Assembly: GCA_002298075.1 (NCBI GenBank)
Contig: DBLW01000141.1
Location: 1-12,052, forward strand
Direction of reading: 5' to 3'
DNA length: 12,052 bases
Origin: Bacteroidales bacterium UBA714
GTDB taxonomy: Bacteria > Bacteroidota > Bacteroidia > Bacteroidales > UBA932
The notes below the pieces were generated by a model, which worked only from the letters and a program-made list of their open reading frames with translations, was not told the origin of the DNA and did not search any database. The translations under genes and the position numbers were made by a program. Shown piece after piece: positions 1 to 6,753 of this stretch (its first letter is position 1; every line of letters begins with the position of its first letter).

Positions 1-19
1 GTAAAGTTTTGCCGAAGCG

Positions 20-50
20 CAAACGTATATGTGCGCAAAGCGCAAATATA
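20..50 (-). promoter_or_regulatory. Candidate divergent promoter elements (-7 type), minus strand
   Basis: Read on the minus strand, 50-43 is TATATTTG and 27-20 is TACGTTTG; both match the Bacteroidota -7 consensus TAnnTTTG exactly. No TTTG lies at the usual 19-21 nt upstream spacing: the nearest, on the minus strand at 69-66 and 46-43, leave only 15 nt each. A leftward gene outside the window would be the target. The call is weak because the -33 half is not properly placed. Confidence 0.3.
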
Positions 51-131
51 GCAAAAAGTCGGAAGCAAACATCAAGATTGCATCAAATCAGCACCATCTT
101 CTTATGATTGAAAAATTTAAGCGATTTCTGA

Positions 132-162
132 TTTTCAGATATCAAAACATTTAGTATCTTTG
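132..162 (+). promoter_or_regulatory. Bacteroidota-type promoter for the leader/phosphopantetheinyl transferase
   Basis: TATCTTTG at 155-162 is a full match to the Bacteroidota -7 consensus TAnnTTTG. TTTT at 132-135 lies 19 nt upstream and matches the -33 TTTG at three of four positions. Transcription would start near 167-170. That leaves an untranslated leader of about 230 nt before the ATG at 403, long for this group, which is one reason to suspect an RNA element there. Confidence 0.6.
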
Positions 163-164
163 CC

Positions 165-395
165 CCCATATTTAAAATTAAAGACAAGTGGAACCTCCCA
201 GTCCGATATTGACAAATCAGAATACCCAGGCGGATCAGATGTCTGACGACCCGCTCTCCCAAAACATTTATATGATCATGGGAGCCCCCTCAGAAAATTG
301 CGGGAAGGCTTATTCCGTGTGTGCATGGTCTGCGCGCACAGGATTGTCGTATATAGGCACATCTGACGGGACAGTTTCATAGTCGGCTGAACACA
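165..395 (+). ncRNA. Candidate structured RNA: long leader or separate small RNA
   Basis: Seen in the sequence: several arms that could pair in a nested order. 235-242 pairs with 359-366 (8 bp, CAGATGT/ACATCTG core). Inside it, 250-254 pairs with 300-304 (CCCGC/GCGGG), enclosing 256-261 with 279-284 (CTCCCA/TGGGAG). A further stem joins 318-324 to 334-340, extended by 314-316 with 341-343. Weaker outer pairing is 203-206 with 383-386. A good promoter sits just upstream. No terminator hairpin with a T tract is visible before the ATG at 403, so it may be a 5' leader rather than an independent RNA. A 6S-like RNA (the Bacteroidales-1 type) is one possibility by length and rod-like pairing, but I cannot match it by sequence. 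Confidence 0.3.
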
Positions 396-402
396 TTGTG
401 AC

Positions 403-1038
403 ATGGCACTATATTTAAGAAAGAAACTTGACAACAAGGCTGAGATCGCCGTATGGCAGATTACAGAGACGGAAGAGCAGCTGACGAGCCTCAGTTCCGT
501 ACCCAACGACGAGATGGAGGAGATCTCCATCATACGCAACAAGAACCAGAGAATGCAGAGACTGGCCGTCAGGGCACTCCTGAATGAAGTGTTCGAGGAA
601 AAGATGTACCTCAACCACCATGACAACGGCAAGCCGTATCTGGAAAACTGCGTGACCAACATCAGCATCACGCATACGGACAAATATGTCGCAATCATAA
701 CGCATGACGAAGACGATCTCGGAATAGACATCGAGTCACTTGACCGGGACTTTTCCGCTGTAGAAAAGAAAGTCCTGTCCGAGGATGAGATTGAAGACCT
801 CGAAGATGACACCAGAAACGAGCAGCTCGCCATCTACTGGTGCGCGAAAGAAGCCATATTCAAAAGGATGTCCCAGAACAGGGTTGACCTGGCCGAGCAG
901 ATTGAGGTGGAAAAATTCCGCCCGAAAGGCGAAGGCGAGCTTGAGGCCACCTTTATACATAAGGACGGGCACGAGGAGGAATTTGAACTTGAATACATGA
1001 CTTTCGACAGGCACGTACTGGTATGGCTTGTCGGCTAA
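403..1038 (+). CDS. 4'-phosphopantetheinyl transferase superfamily protein (Sfp-type)
   Basis: This 211-residue protein has the signatures of the Sfp-type phosphopantetheinyl transferases, which move the phosphopantetheine arm of coenzyme A onto a serine of an acyl or peptidyl carrier protein in the cytoplasm. Visible in order are NGKPYL (75-80), ISITHT (87-92) with the CoA-phosphate-binding His91, GIDIE (107-111) with the Mg2+ ligands Asp109 and Glu111, and WCAKEAIFK (146-154) with Glu150 and Lys154. The length suits the family. The ATG at 403 has no clear Shine-Dalgarno sequence, which is common in Bacteroidota, and no better in-frame start lies upstream. It appears monocistronic, between its own promoter and the hairpin at 1117-1153. 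Which carrier protein it serves (fatty acid, aryl polyene or other) cannot be read from this window. Confidence 0.9.
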   Translation: MALYLRKKLDNKAEIAVWQITETEEQLTSLSSVPNDEMEEISIIRNKNQRMQRLAVRALLNEVFEEKMYLNHHDNGKPYLENCVTNISITHTDKYVAIITHDEDDLGIDIESLDRDFSAVEKKVLSEDEIEDLEDDTRNEQLAIYWCAKEAIFKRMSQNRVDLAEQIEVEKFRPKGEGELEATFIHKDGHEEEFELEYMTFDRHVLVWLVG

Positions 1039-1116
1039 AGCCCATCTCGGCACACCAGTCAGATGCAATAACACATTTGTTTACCAATTTAGATTTTTTC
1101 TAAATTAAATACAACA

Positions 1117-1153
1117 GAAATCCCCTGTTAAACAAGCAGTTAACAGGGGTTTC
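1117..1153 (+). terminator. Strong hairpin, probable transcription terminator
   Basis: 1122-1131 (CCCCTGTTAA) pairs perfectly with 1140-1149 (TTAACAGGGG), 10 bp with an 8-nt loop. With T1121 bulged the stem extends by 4 bp (1117-1120 with 1150-1153). The following bases are T-rich but interrupted (TTCCATTTATTGTTG), so the tail is imperfect. It lies 78 bp after the phosphopantetheinyl transferase stop and before the nrdD promoter, the right place to separate the two units. A smaller AT-rich hairpin (1086-1092 with 1100-1106, loop ATTTTTT) precedes it. Being near-symmetric, the main hairpin could act on either strand. Confidence 0.65.
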
Positions 1154-1210
1154 CATTTATTGTTGAAAACTTTTTCCAGGACTTGCATAAGATTATAAGA
1201 AGTATTCCAT

Positions 1211-1218
1211 TATCTTTG
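1211..1218 (+). promoter_or_regulatory. -7 element of the likely nrdD promoter
   Basis: TATCTTTG at 1211-1218 matches the Bacteroidota -7 consensus exactly and lies 107 bp before the nrdD ATG. The -33 half is poor: the nearest TTG is at 1183-1185, giving a spacer of 25 rather than 19-21. Position after the terminator and before nrdD supports the call. I looked for NrdR-box-like palindromes around it and saw none that I would defend. Confidence 0.45.
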
Positions 1219-1280
1219 TCCTCCGGTTTTGACAGACCAATCCGGCAAGACATACAATCAAAAAAAACATACACATTTTC

Positions 1281-1306
1281 GGTCCGCAACATAGCGGCGG
1301 CGGACT
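1281..1306 (+). promoter_or_regulatory. GC-rich hairpin in the nrdD 5' untranslated region
   Basis: 1281-1287 (GGTCCGC) can pair with 1300-1306 (GCGGACT), 7 bp including one G-T wobble, with a 12-nt loop. It ends 8 nt before the AGGA (1316-1319) that serves as ribosome binding site for the ATG at 1326. It could influence translation or mRNA stability, but no ligand-binding class is recognisable and it may be incidental. Confidence 0.3.
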
Positions 1307-1325
1307 GATATAAACAGGATATCTT

Positions 1326-3533
1326 ATGGTCAGAAATGTTATCAAGCGCGACGGCAGGGTCGTAGAATTCGACAAGCGTAAAATTGTTGATGCCATACTA
1401 AAGGCTATGGACGTCACGGAAGAGGGCGAAGACATCGTCCTCGCAGCGGAAATCGCATCGGCAATTTCCAAAATCAATGAGGACAGGATGAGCGTGGAGA
1501 ACATCCAGGACCACGTTGAGATCGAACTTATGAACAGCCCTAGAAAGGAAGTCGCAAAGAAATACATAGCATACCGCAACCAGCGTAACCTTGCGAGAAA
1601 GGCAAAGTCACGCGAGATATTCCAGGAAATCATAGACGCGCAAGCGACTGAAATAACAAGAGAGAACGCCAACATGAATGCGGACACGCCTGCAGGCATG
1701 ATGATGAAATTCGCTTCCGAGTCCACCAAATCATATGTTGACGAGTGCATGCTCTCCGAAGACGTCAAGGACGCGGTAAAAGGGAATTATATCCATATAC
1801 ACGACAAGGACTATTATCCTACCAAAAGCCTGACCTGCATACAGCATCCTCTCGACAAGATTCTCGAAGACGGGTTCTTCGCAGGACACGGTGAATCAAG
1901 ACCGGCAAAGCGCATCGAGACAGCAAGCATACTCGGATGCATCTCAATGGAGACGGTACAGAATGAGATGCATGGCGGACAGGCAATTCCCGCTTTCGAT
2001 TTCTATATGGCACCTTTTGTCAGAAGGTCATTCCAGGAAGAGCTTGATAAAATCGGGGAAATCAACGGAGAGGACTACAAGAGGCTCTACGATGCCCCGA
2101 TAGACGATTACATCAAACGTGACCTGATAGGGATACAGGGTGACGACAGGGTAATCCAGCACGCGATAAACATGACCGTCAGCCGTGTACACCAGTCAAT
2201 GGAGGCGTTCGTGCACAACATGAACTCGATACACTCACGCGGAGGCAACCAGGTTGTATTCAGTTCAATAAACTACGGGACAGACACTTCGGCTGAAGGA
2301 CGCTGCGTAATACGTGAGATACTGAACACCACTTATGAGGGAGTCGGAAACGGCTCGACAGCCATATTCCCGATACAGATATGGAAGAAGAAGAGGGGCG
2401 TAAGCTACCTTCCTGAAGACAGGAACTACGACCTGTACAAGTTCGCCTGCAAAGTGTCTGCGAGAAGGTTCTTCCCTAATTTCCTCAACCTCGATGCGCC
2501 ATTCAACAAGCATGAATTGTGGAGGGCGGATGACCCTAAGAGATACCAGCATGAGGTTGCCACAATGGGCTGCCGCACAAGGGTATTCGAAAACAGATTC
2601 GGCCCGAAGACTTCAATCGGACGCGGCAACCTTTCATTCACGACAATAAACATAGTGAAGCTGGCCATCGAGTGCATGGGAATCCAGAGTCAGGAGGACA
2701 GGATACACGAATTTTTCACGAAACTCGACTGGGCTCTCGATATTGCGGCAAAGCAGCTTAACGAAAGATTCAATTTCCAGAAGACTGCACTCAAGAAGCA
2801 GTTCCCGCTGCTCATGGGAGCGCTCTGGCTTGACAGTGACAAACTCTCGGACAATGATACCATAGAGGCAGTCATCAACCACGGAACCCTAGGAATAGGT
2901 TTCATCGGACTTGCAGAGACTCTAATCGCCCTATGCGGCAAGCACCATGGAGAGTCTCAGGAGGCACAGGAGCTTGGCCTGAGGATCGTGTCATTCATGA
3001 AGGACAAGGTCGGCGAGTTCTCCGAGAAGTACAGGCATAACTTCAGCGTGCTTGCAACCCCGGCAGAAGGCCTCTCAGGAAGGTTCACAAAGGGTGACAA
3101 AAAGAAATTCGGCGTGATTCCGGGCATTACGGACAAGGACTATTACACAAACTCCAACCATGTTCCGGTATATTATAAATGCACCCCGAAGCACAAGGCG
3201 GAAATCGAGGCGCCATACCATCCGCTTACCGGCGGCGGCCATATCTTCTATGTGGAGATCGACGGAGATGCCACTCATAACCCTGAGGCAATCATGGCAA
3301 TCGTGGACCTTATGGACAAATATGACATAGGTTACGGTTCCGTCAACCACAACAGGAACAGGTGCATGGACTGCGGATTCGAGAATGCTGACGAGGGACT
3401 GTCCGTATGCCCTCACTGCGGAAGCGGCAAGATAGACAAGCTCCAGCGCATCACGGGCTACCTCGTGGGCACTACAGACAGATGGAACAGCGCCAAGCTG
3501 GCCGAGCTTAAAGACCGCGTGGTCCACAAATAG
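1326..3533 (+). CDS. nrdD: Anaerobic (class III) ribonucleoside-triphosphate reductase
   Basis: NrdD reduces ribonucleoside triphosphates to dNTPs by glycyl-radical chemistry and works only without oxygen. The 735-residue protein begins with an ATP-cone (about residues 3-93, with VIKRDGRVVEF), the allosteric domain that senses ATP/dATP. The reductase barrel follows, with cysteines in LGC (Cys205) and MGCR (Cys416), at positions matching the catalytic pair of the family. Near the C terminus is a zinc site of two CxxC pairs (Cys680, 683, 695, 698). Then comes the radical loop RITGYLVG, in which Gly711 is the expected radical residue. Length is normal and nothing is missing. The ATG at 1326 has AGGA six bases upstream. 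nrdG starts 6 bp after the stop, so the enzyme and its activase are surely co-expressed. Confidence 0.97.
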   Translation: MVRNVIKRDGRVVEFDKRKIVDAILKAMDVTEEGEDIVLAAEIASAISKINEDRMSVENIQDHVEIELMNSPRKEVAKKYIAYRNQRNLARKAKSREIFQEIIDAQATEITRENANMNADTPAGMMMKFASESTKSYVDECMLSEDVKDAVKGNYIHIHDKDYYPTKSLTCIQHPLDKILEDGFFAGHGESRPAKRIETASILGCISMETVQNEMHGGQAIPAFDFYMAPFVRRSFQEELDKIGEINGEDYKRLYDAPIDDYIKRDLIGIQGDDRVIQHAINMTVSRVHQSMEAFVHNMNSIHSRGGNQVVFSSINYGTDTSAEGRCVIREILNTTYEGVGNGSTAIFPIQIWKKKRGVSYLPEDRNYDLYKFACKVSARRFFPNFLNLDAPFNKHELWRADDPKRYQHEVATMGCRTRVFENRFGPKTSIGRGNLSFTTINIVKLAIECMGIQSQEDRIHEFFTKLDWALDIAAKQLNERFNFQKTALKKQFPLLMGALWLDSDKLSDNDTIEAVINHGTLGIGFIGLAETLIALCGKHHGESQEAQELGLRIVSFMKDKVGEFSEKYRHNFSVLATPAEGLSGRFTKGDKKKFGVIPGITDKDYYTNSNHVPVYYKCTPKHKAEIEAPYHPLTGGGHIFYVEIDGDATHNPEAIMAIVDLMDKYDIGYGSVNHNRNRCMDCGFENADEGLSVCPHCGSGKIDKLQRITGYLVGTTDRWNSAKLAELKDRVVHK

Positions 3534-3539
3534 CGGCAG

Positions 3540-4082
3540 ATGGACTACAAGACAAAAGACAACAGTCTTTCCGGTATATCAGGAATACGCATTCTTGATA
3601 TACTGGAAGAGACTATGGCTGACGGCCCCGGCCTGAGGACGGCCATATATTGCGCAGGTTGCGCGCATCATTGCCCGGGATGCCATAACCCGCAATCATG
3701 GGACTTCATGGGAGGACGCATGGCCAGCATAGAGGAAATCCTGGACATAATAAAAGAAGATGAATTCTGCAATGTGACATTCTCAGGAGGAGACCCGCTC
3801 TATCAGGTGGAGGCCTTCACTGAGCTGGCGCGGCGCATCAAAGAAGAAACGGACAAGACCATCTGGTGCTACACCGGCTTCACTTATGAGGAAATCATCG
3901 CAGACGGAAGACTCAGCATGATTCTTCCATATTTGGATGTAATTGTGGACGGGCCGTTCATAGAGGAGAAAAAAGACAAGGAGCTGCTTTTCAGGGGCAG
4001 CTCCAATCAAAGGATAATATATCTGAACGGGAAGCCTGACGACACGATACCAGGCACGGTACCGCTAATACAGGCCAAGTGA
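3540..4082 (+). CDS. nrdG: Anaerobic ribonucleotide reductase activating enzyme (radical SAM)
   Basis: NrdG uses S-adenosylmethionine and a [4Fe-4S] cluster to abstract hydrogen from the NrdD glycine and so switch the reductase on. The cluster motif CX3CX2C is at Cys41, Cys45 and Cys48 (CAHHCPGCHN), preceded by GPGLRT (29-34), and the SAM-binding glycine motif FSGGDPL is at 81-87. LDVIVDGPF and FRGSSNQRII are also typical of NrdG. At 180 residues it is somewhat longer than the E. coli protein, with a short tail after the conserved region. It begins 6 bp after nrdD with no clear ribosome binding site, suggesting translational coupling. Its stop is 3 bp from the stop of the convergent SDR gene, with no terminator visible between them. 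Confidence 0.95.
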   Translation: MDYKTKDNSLSGISGIRILDILEETMADGPGLRTAIYCAGCAHHCPGCHNPQSWDFMGGRMASIEEILDIIKEDEFCNVTFSGGDPLYQVEAFTELARRIKEETDKTIWCYTGFTYEEIIADGRLSMILPYLDVIVDGPFIEEKKDKELLFRGSSNQRIIYLNGKPDDTIPGTVPLIQAK

Positions 4083-4085
4083 CCA

Positions 4086-5531
4086 TTACTTCCGCTTCAG
4101 CTGAGAAAAGAAACGGTTATTCGGCCCTGCATTCCGGACACAAAAGTCCAGCCCGCAATCCTGGCACCATCCGCCTCCACACAGCACATATTCCAAGGAA
4201 GCCTTGAAACGGTGTCCGTTTTCACATTCCCAATCGAATATGGCCCCTGCCTGGCCGAGATTCTCTTCCGGCCCGAGGAACTTGCCTCCGCGGAATTCCG
4301 CAGCCGCCCTGACTTCATCAAGAGTCAGTTCGACAACAGGCGTATCAACATTCCAGCCATGTTTCAGATTGAAGGCTTCTCCCGTCTCCAGGGCCTTGTC
4401 AAGATTCTTTTCGAGATAAGGCGGACGCATCTGCTCCCATGAGCGGATGTTACGGTAGGCTTCCATCGAGCCATAATACGCGGCCAGCTTCTCATGGTCG
4501 TCCTCAACCCAAGACTGCGTGCCCATGCCTTTTTCAAAAGCATAGCGCTTCATGAAAAGCTTTATGGCAAAGGCAGGCGCAAGGAAGGCAAGCGAATAAA
4601 ACCATGGAAGCCCCTTCTTCATGTCCGCAAAATATTTGTCAACCGGGACATTGGCCCTGAAGTGAAGGTGCTTTTCAAGCTCGTCAGCATCCAGATACCA
4701 CATTCCATGGAAATTGCGTGTCGCAAACCACTGAGGCTCGAACACTTTCTCAGGAGACGGCAGCCCAAGCGCGCCGAGCATGCGGTGAAGGAACTCATAG
4801 TTGGTCATGCGGTACTCCTCGCCGCTGCTTATGTTATAGAACTTGTTCCAGAAGTCGTCAGCGACCCAGTCTTCACAGACATTTGCGAGAAGACGTCCGG
4901 AATCTTCTATTGTCGCCCATTCGAGCACTCCTGCCATAGGTACATGGAATGCAGTCGGATTGACAACTTTGAGGATACCAGGATACAGGATTCCCGTCTG
5001 CCTGAGAGACACCCATTTCTTTATGCCGGAATCGACAATAATCTTCTCCGCCTTACATTTGGAGACAGCATACATGTCATAACGGCTCGCACATACAGGA
5101 TCTCCGGCACGTCCCCAGTGCTCTGGAACGCTCCTGTCTCCATACTGGGCAATCGAACCGATATACACCACCTTTATATTGTCGGCATCAGGCTGTGCAA
5201 GGACAGCCTTTGCAATATGCCCGGCAGCCGAGACATTCACTTTCAGAGTCTTTTCCGGATAATAATCAGCGGCCGGGGACACCATTCCGCCCACATGAAG
5301 CACATAATCAGCTCCCGTTACACCCCTGAGCACATCTTCATAAGAAGTCAAATCTCCCCAGATTATCGTAACGGAAGGGTCATTCTCATATTTCTCCAGC
5401 AGTTTCCGGTTTTTCTTTCCCGGGCGGGCCAGAAGCCTTATGTCAAACTTGTTCTTTTTGTAGAGTTCCTGGAAACCGGCCCATCCCATATTGCCGGTAC
5501 CTCCTGTCAAAAATATTGTCTTCTTTTTCAT
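4086..5531 (-). CDS. Extended SDR (NAD-dependent epimerase/dehydratase family) with C-terminal zinc-ribbon-like tail
   Basis: The first ~300 of 481 residues form an extended short-chain dehydrogenase/reductase. Visible are the nucleotide-binding loop TGGTGNMG (9-16), the acidic GDLT (59-62), SIAQYG (126-131) with the catalytic-type Ser126, and the YxxxK pair Tyr154/Lys158. The family acts on nucleotide sugars or related alcohols/ketones using NAD(P); the substrate here is not identifiable. The extra ~180 residues hold a hydrophobic patch (311-327) and then a tail with Cys436, His440, Cys456 and Cys459 in the spacing WxCxxGH...GxxCxxC. That resembles the small treble-clef/zinc-ribbon repeats of the DUF4379 type, normally found in DNA-associated or uncharacterised proteins. 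It is last in the TPR-EnvC-SDR cluster, 24 bp after the EnvC-like gene, with no own promoter or Shine-Dalgarno sequence evident. The SDR call is firm; the function of the tail is unknown. Confidence 0.85.
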   Translation of the reverse strand: MKKKTIFLTGGTGNMGWAGFQELYKKNKFDIRLLARPGKKNRKLLEKYENDPSVTIIWGDLTSYEDVLRGVTGADYVLHVGGMVSPAADYYPEKTLKVNVSAAGHIAKAVLAQPDADNIKVVYIGSIAQYGDRSVPEHWGRAGDPVCASRYDMYAVSKCKAEKIIVDSGIKKWVSLRQTGILYPGILKVVNPTAFHVPMAGVLEWATIEDSGRLLANVCEDWVADDFWNKFYNISSGEEYRMTNYEFLHRMLGALGLPSPEKVFEPQWFATRNFHGMWYLDADELEKHLHFRANVPVDKYFADMKKGLPWFYSLAFLAPAFAIKLFMKRYAFEKGMGTQSWVEDDHEKLAAYYGSMEAYRNIRSWEQMRPPYLEKNLDKALETGEAFNLKHGWNVDTPVVELTLDEVRAAAEFRGGKFLGPEENLGQAGAIFDWECENGHRFKASLEYVLCGGGWCQDCGLDFCVRNAGPNNRFFSQLKRK

Positions 5532-5555
5532 ATCATCAAAATTTATGGCCGCATT

Positions 5556-6749
5556 CTATCTGAGCCAATGCTCCGGATTCTGCGGCACGGTATCTTTCCA
5601 AAGTTCAAAATGCAGCTGTGTCTGCCCCATTATGGTATCGACAGTGCCGAGAGCCTGTCCGGTCACCACCTTGTCACCGACCTTTACATCAACGGTGGCA
5701 AGCTTGCAATAAAAAGTAAAATAATTCTTTCCGTGCTGCACAAGGACACATTTGTTGTATCCCGGCATGACGAAGACCTGCTTCACAGTTCCGCCAAACA
5801 CTGCCTTTGCGCGCGTTCCGCTTGAAACGGCCATATCTATACCATTGTTCGCCGGCAATTCAAGATTCTTGAAGACCTGATGATACTGCTTGCCGAACCT
5901 GGACACGACCGGCCCGTCAACAGGTCTCGGAAGCTTGCCCTTATTCTTGAAGAAATCTTTTGAAAGACTTATCTCCGCAGCATCATCAGGCTTTGTCCCG
6001 TCCGGTTTTTTCTTGGCCTTGACAGCTTCGGCAATAATCCTCTGGATTTCACGGTTAAGGGCATCCACTTCCTTCTTCTTGGAGGAAAGCTGCTTCTCAT
6101 ATTTTCTGCGGTCCTTTTTCAGCTGGCGCACGACTTCATCACACCGCGCTTCATCCTTGCCAAGCTTATCGAGTTCGCGCACACGCTCAGCACGGACTTT
6201 CTCAGCATCTTTTTTCAGAAGGGCAAGCTGTTCTTTCTCGTTTTCAAGCTCAACCTTTGCCGCGCGTATCTTCTTGGCCTCGTTTTTCATTTCGGAAGAA
6301 AGGTTCTTGAAATATCCGAAACGGCGATATGCCTGCGTAAGGTCATTGCTTGCAAGCATATACATATACCAGACGCGTGAATCGCGGTTACGGTATGCGC
6401 TCATTACCAGACGAGAATAATGCCCGGTAAGAGTATCCACGCGTGCCTGCATCCTGTTTATGCCGCGTTGTTTCAGGTAAATCTTGTCCGAATACTCACG
6501 AATCTGCCTGTCGCTTTCCGCCACAAGAGCCTTCCTGTTGGATATATTCTTCCGTATCAGCTCCAGGTCAGAAAGCATTGAGCTGCTCTTGGAGGCATTG
6601 GACGCAATCTGGGCATCCAGAATCGCAATCTCGCGTTCCAGGCGGGCCTTTTTCTCCTCATGCTGCCTTGTATCCTGGGCCGAAGCTGCAAAACAGCCTC
6701 CTATCGTCAAGGTGACAACTGCAAAGGTTTTCAACAATAGCTGCTTCAT
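5556..6749 (-). CDS. envC: EnvC-like murein hydrolase activator (degenerate LytM/M23 domain)
   Basis: The 397-residue protein has a signal peptide (about 1-25, ending ASAQ), a long charged coiled coil (about 27-245) and a C-terminal LytM domain (about 275-397). Zinc-dependent M23 peptidases need HxxxD, a later histidine and HxH. Here these read NNGID (His replaced by Asn301, Asp305 kept), YCKL (His replaced by Lys349) and QLH (first His replaced by Gln378, His380 kept). The enzyme should therefore be catalytically dead. Coiled coil plus dead LytM domain is the EnvC design: such proteins activate N-acetylmuramoyl-L-alanine amidases at the division septum rather than cut peptidoglycan themselves. 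Its ATG comes 4 bp after the TPR gene stop, implying coupled translation. The amidase partner is not in this window. Confidence 0.88.
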   Translation of the reverse strand: MKQLLLKTFAVVTLTIGGCFAASAQDTRQHEEKKARLEREIAILDAQIASNASKSSSMLSDLELIRKNISNRKALVAESDRQIREYSDKIYLKQRGINRMQARVDTLTGHYSRLVMSAYRNRDSRVWYMYMLASNDLTQAYRRFGYFKNLSSEMKNEAKKIRAAKVELENEKEQLALLKKDAEKVRAERVRELDKLGKDEARCDEVVRQLKKDRRKYEKQLSSKKKEVDALNREIQRIIAEAVKAKKKPDGTKPDDAAEISLSKDFFKNKGKLPRPVDGPVVSRFGKQYHQVFKNLELPANNGIDMAVSSGTRAKAVFGGTVKQVFVMPGYNKCVLVQHGKNYFTFYCKLATVDVKVGDKVVTGQALGTVDTIMGQTQLHFELWKDTVPQNPEHWLR

Positions 6750-6753
6750 CCCG

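Larger units (their letters stand above)
1..402. other. Gene-free stretch upstream of the phosphopantetheinyl transferase
   Basis: No open frame here has recognisable protein character. The first 50 bases carry three copies of GCGCAAA (17-23, 33-39, 40-46), two of which sit inside minus-strand promoter-like elements, so a divergent gene probably lies just left of the window. A plus-strand promoter is at 132-162, and the sequence from about 165 to 395 has several matched inverted segments that could form a structured RNA. A GTG-initiated frame at 188-382 exists but looks non-coding. Confidence 0.6.

Noticed and set aside
188..382. GTG-initiated 64-codon frame upstream of the phosphopantetheinyl transferase
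   Set aside because: No recognisable domain, no ribosome binding site, unusual composition, and it lies across the segments that pair as RNA; treated as non-coding.
276..833. Minus-strand 185-codon frame antisense to the phosphopantetheinyl transferase
   Set aside because: Serine-rich, low-complexity product typical of an antisense shadow; the plus strand carries all family motifs.
1086..1106. AT-rich 7-bp hairpin as the main terminator of the phosphopantetheinyl transferase
   Set aside because: Stem is all but one A-T pairs and would be unstable; the GC-containing hairpin at 1117-1153 is far stronger.
1219..1325. Cobalamin riboswitch or NrdR boxes before nrdD
   Set aside because: The leader is too short for a cobalamin riboswitch and I found no paired NrdR-like palindromes.
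4494..5825. Plus-strand 443-codon frame over the SDR and EnvC-like genes
   Set aside because: Long but without domain character and it crosses two real genes; the minus strand has SDR and LytM motifs, signal peptide and normal codon use.
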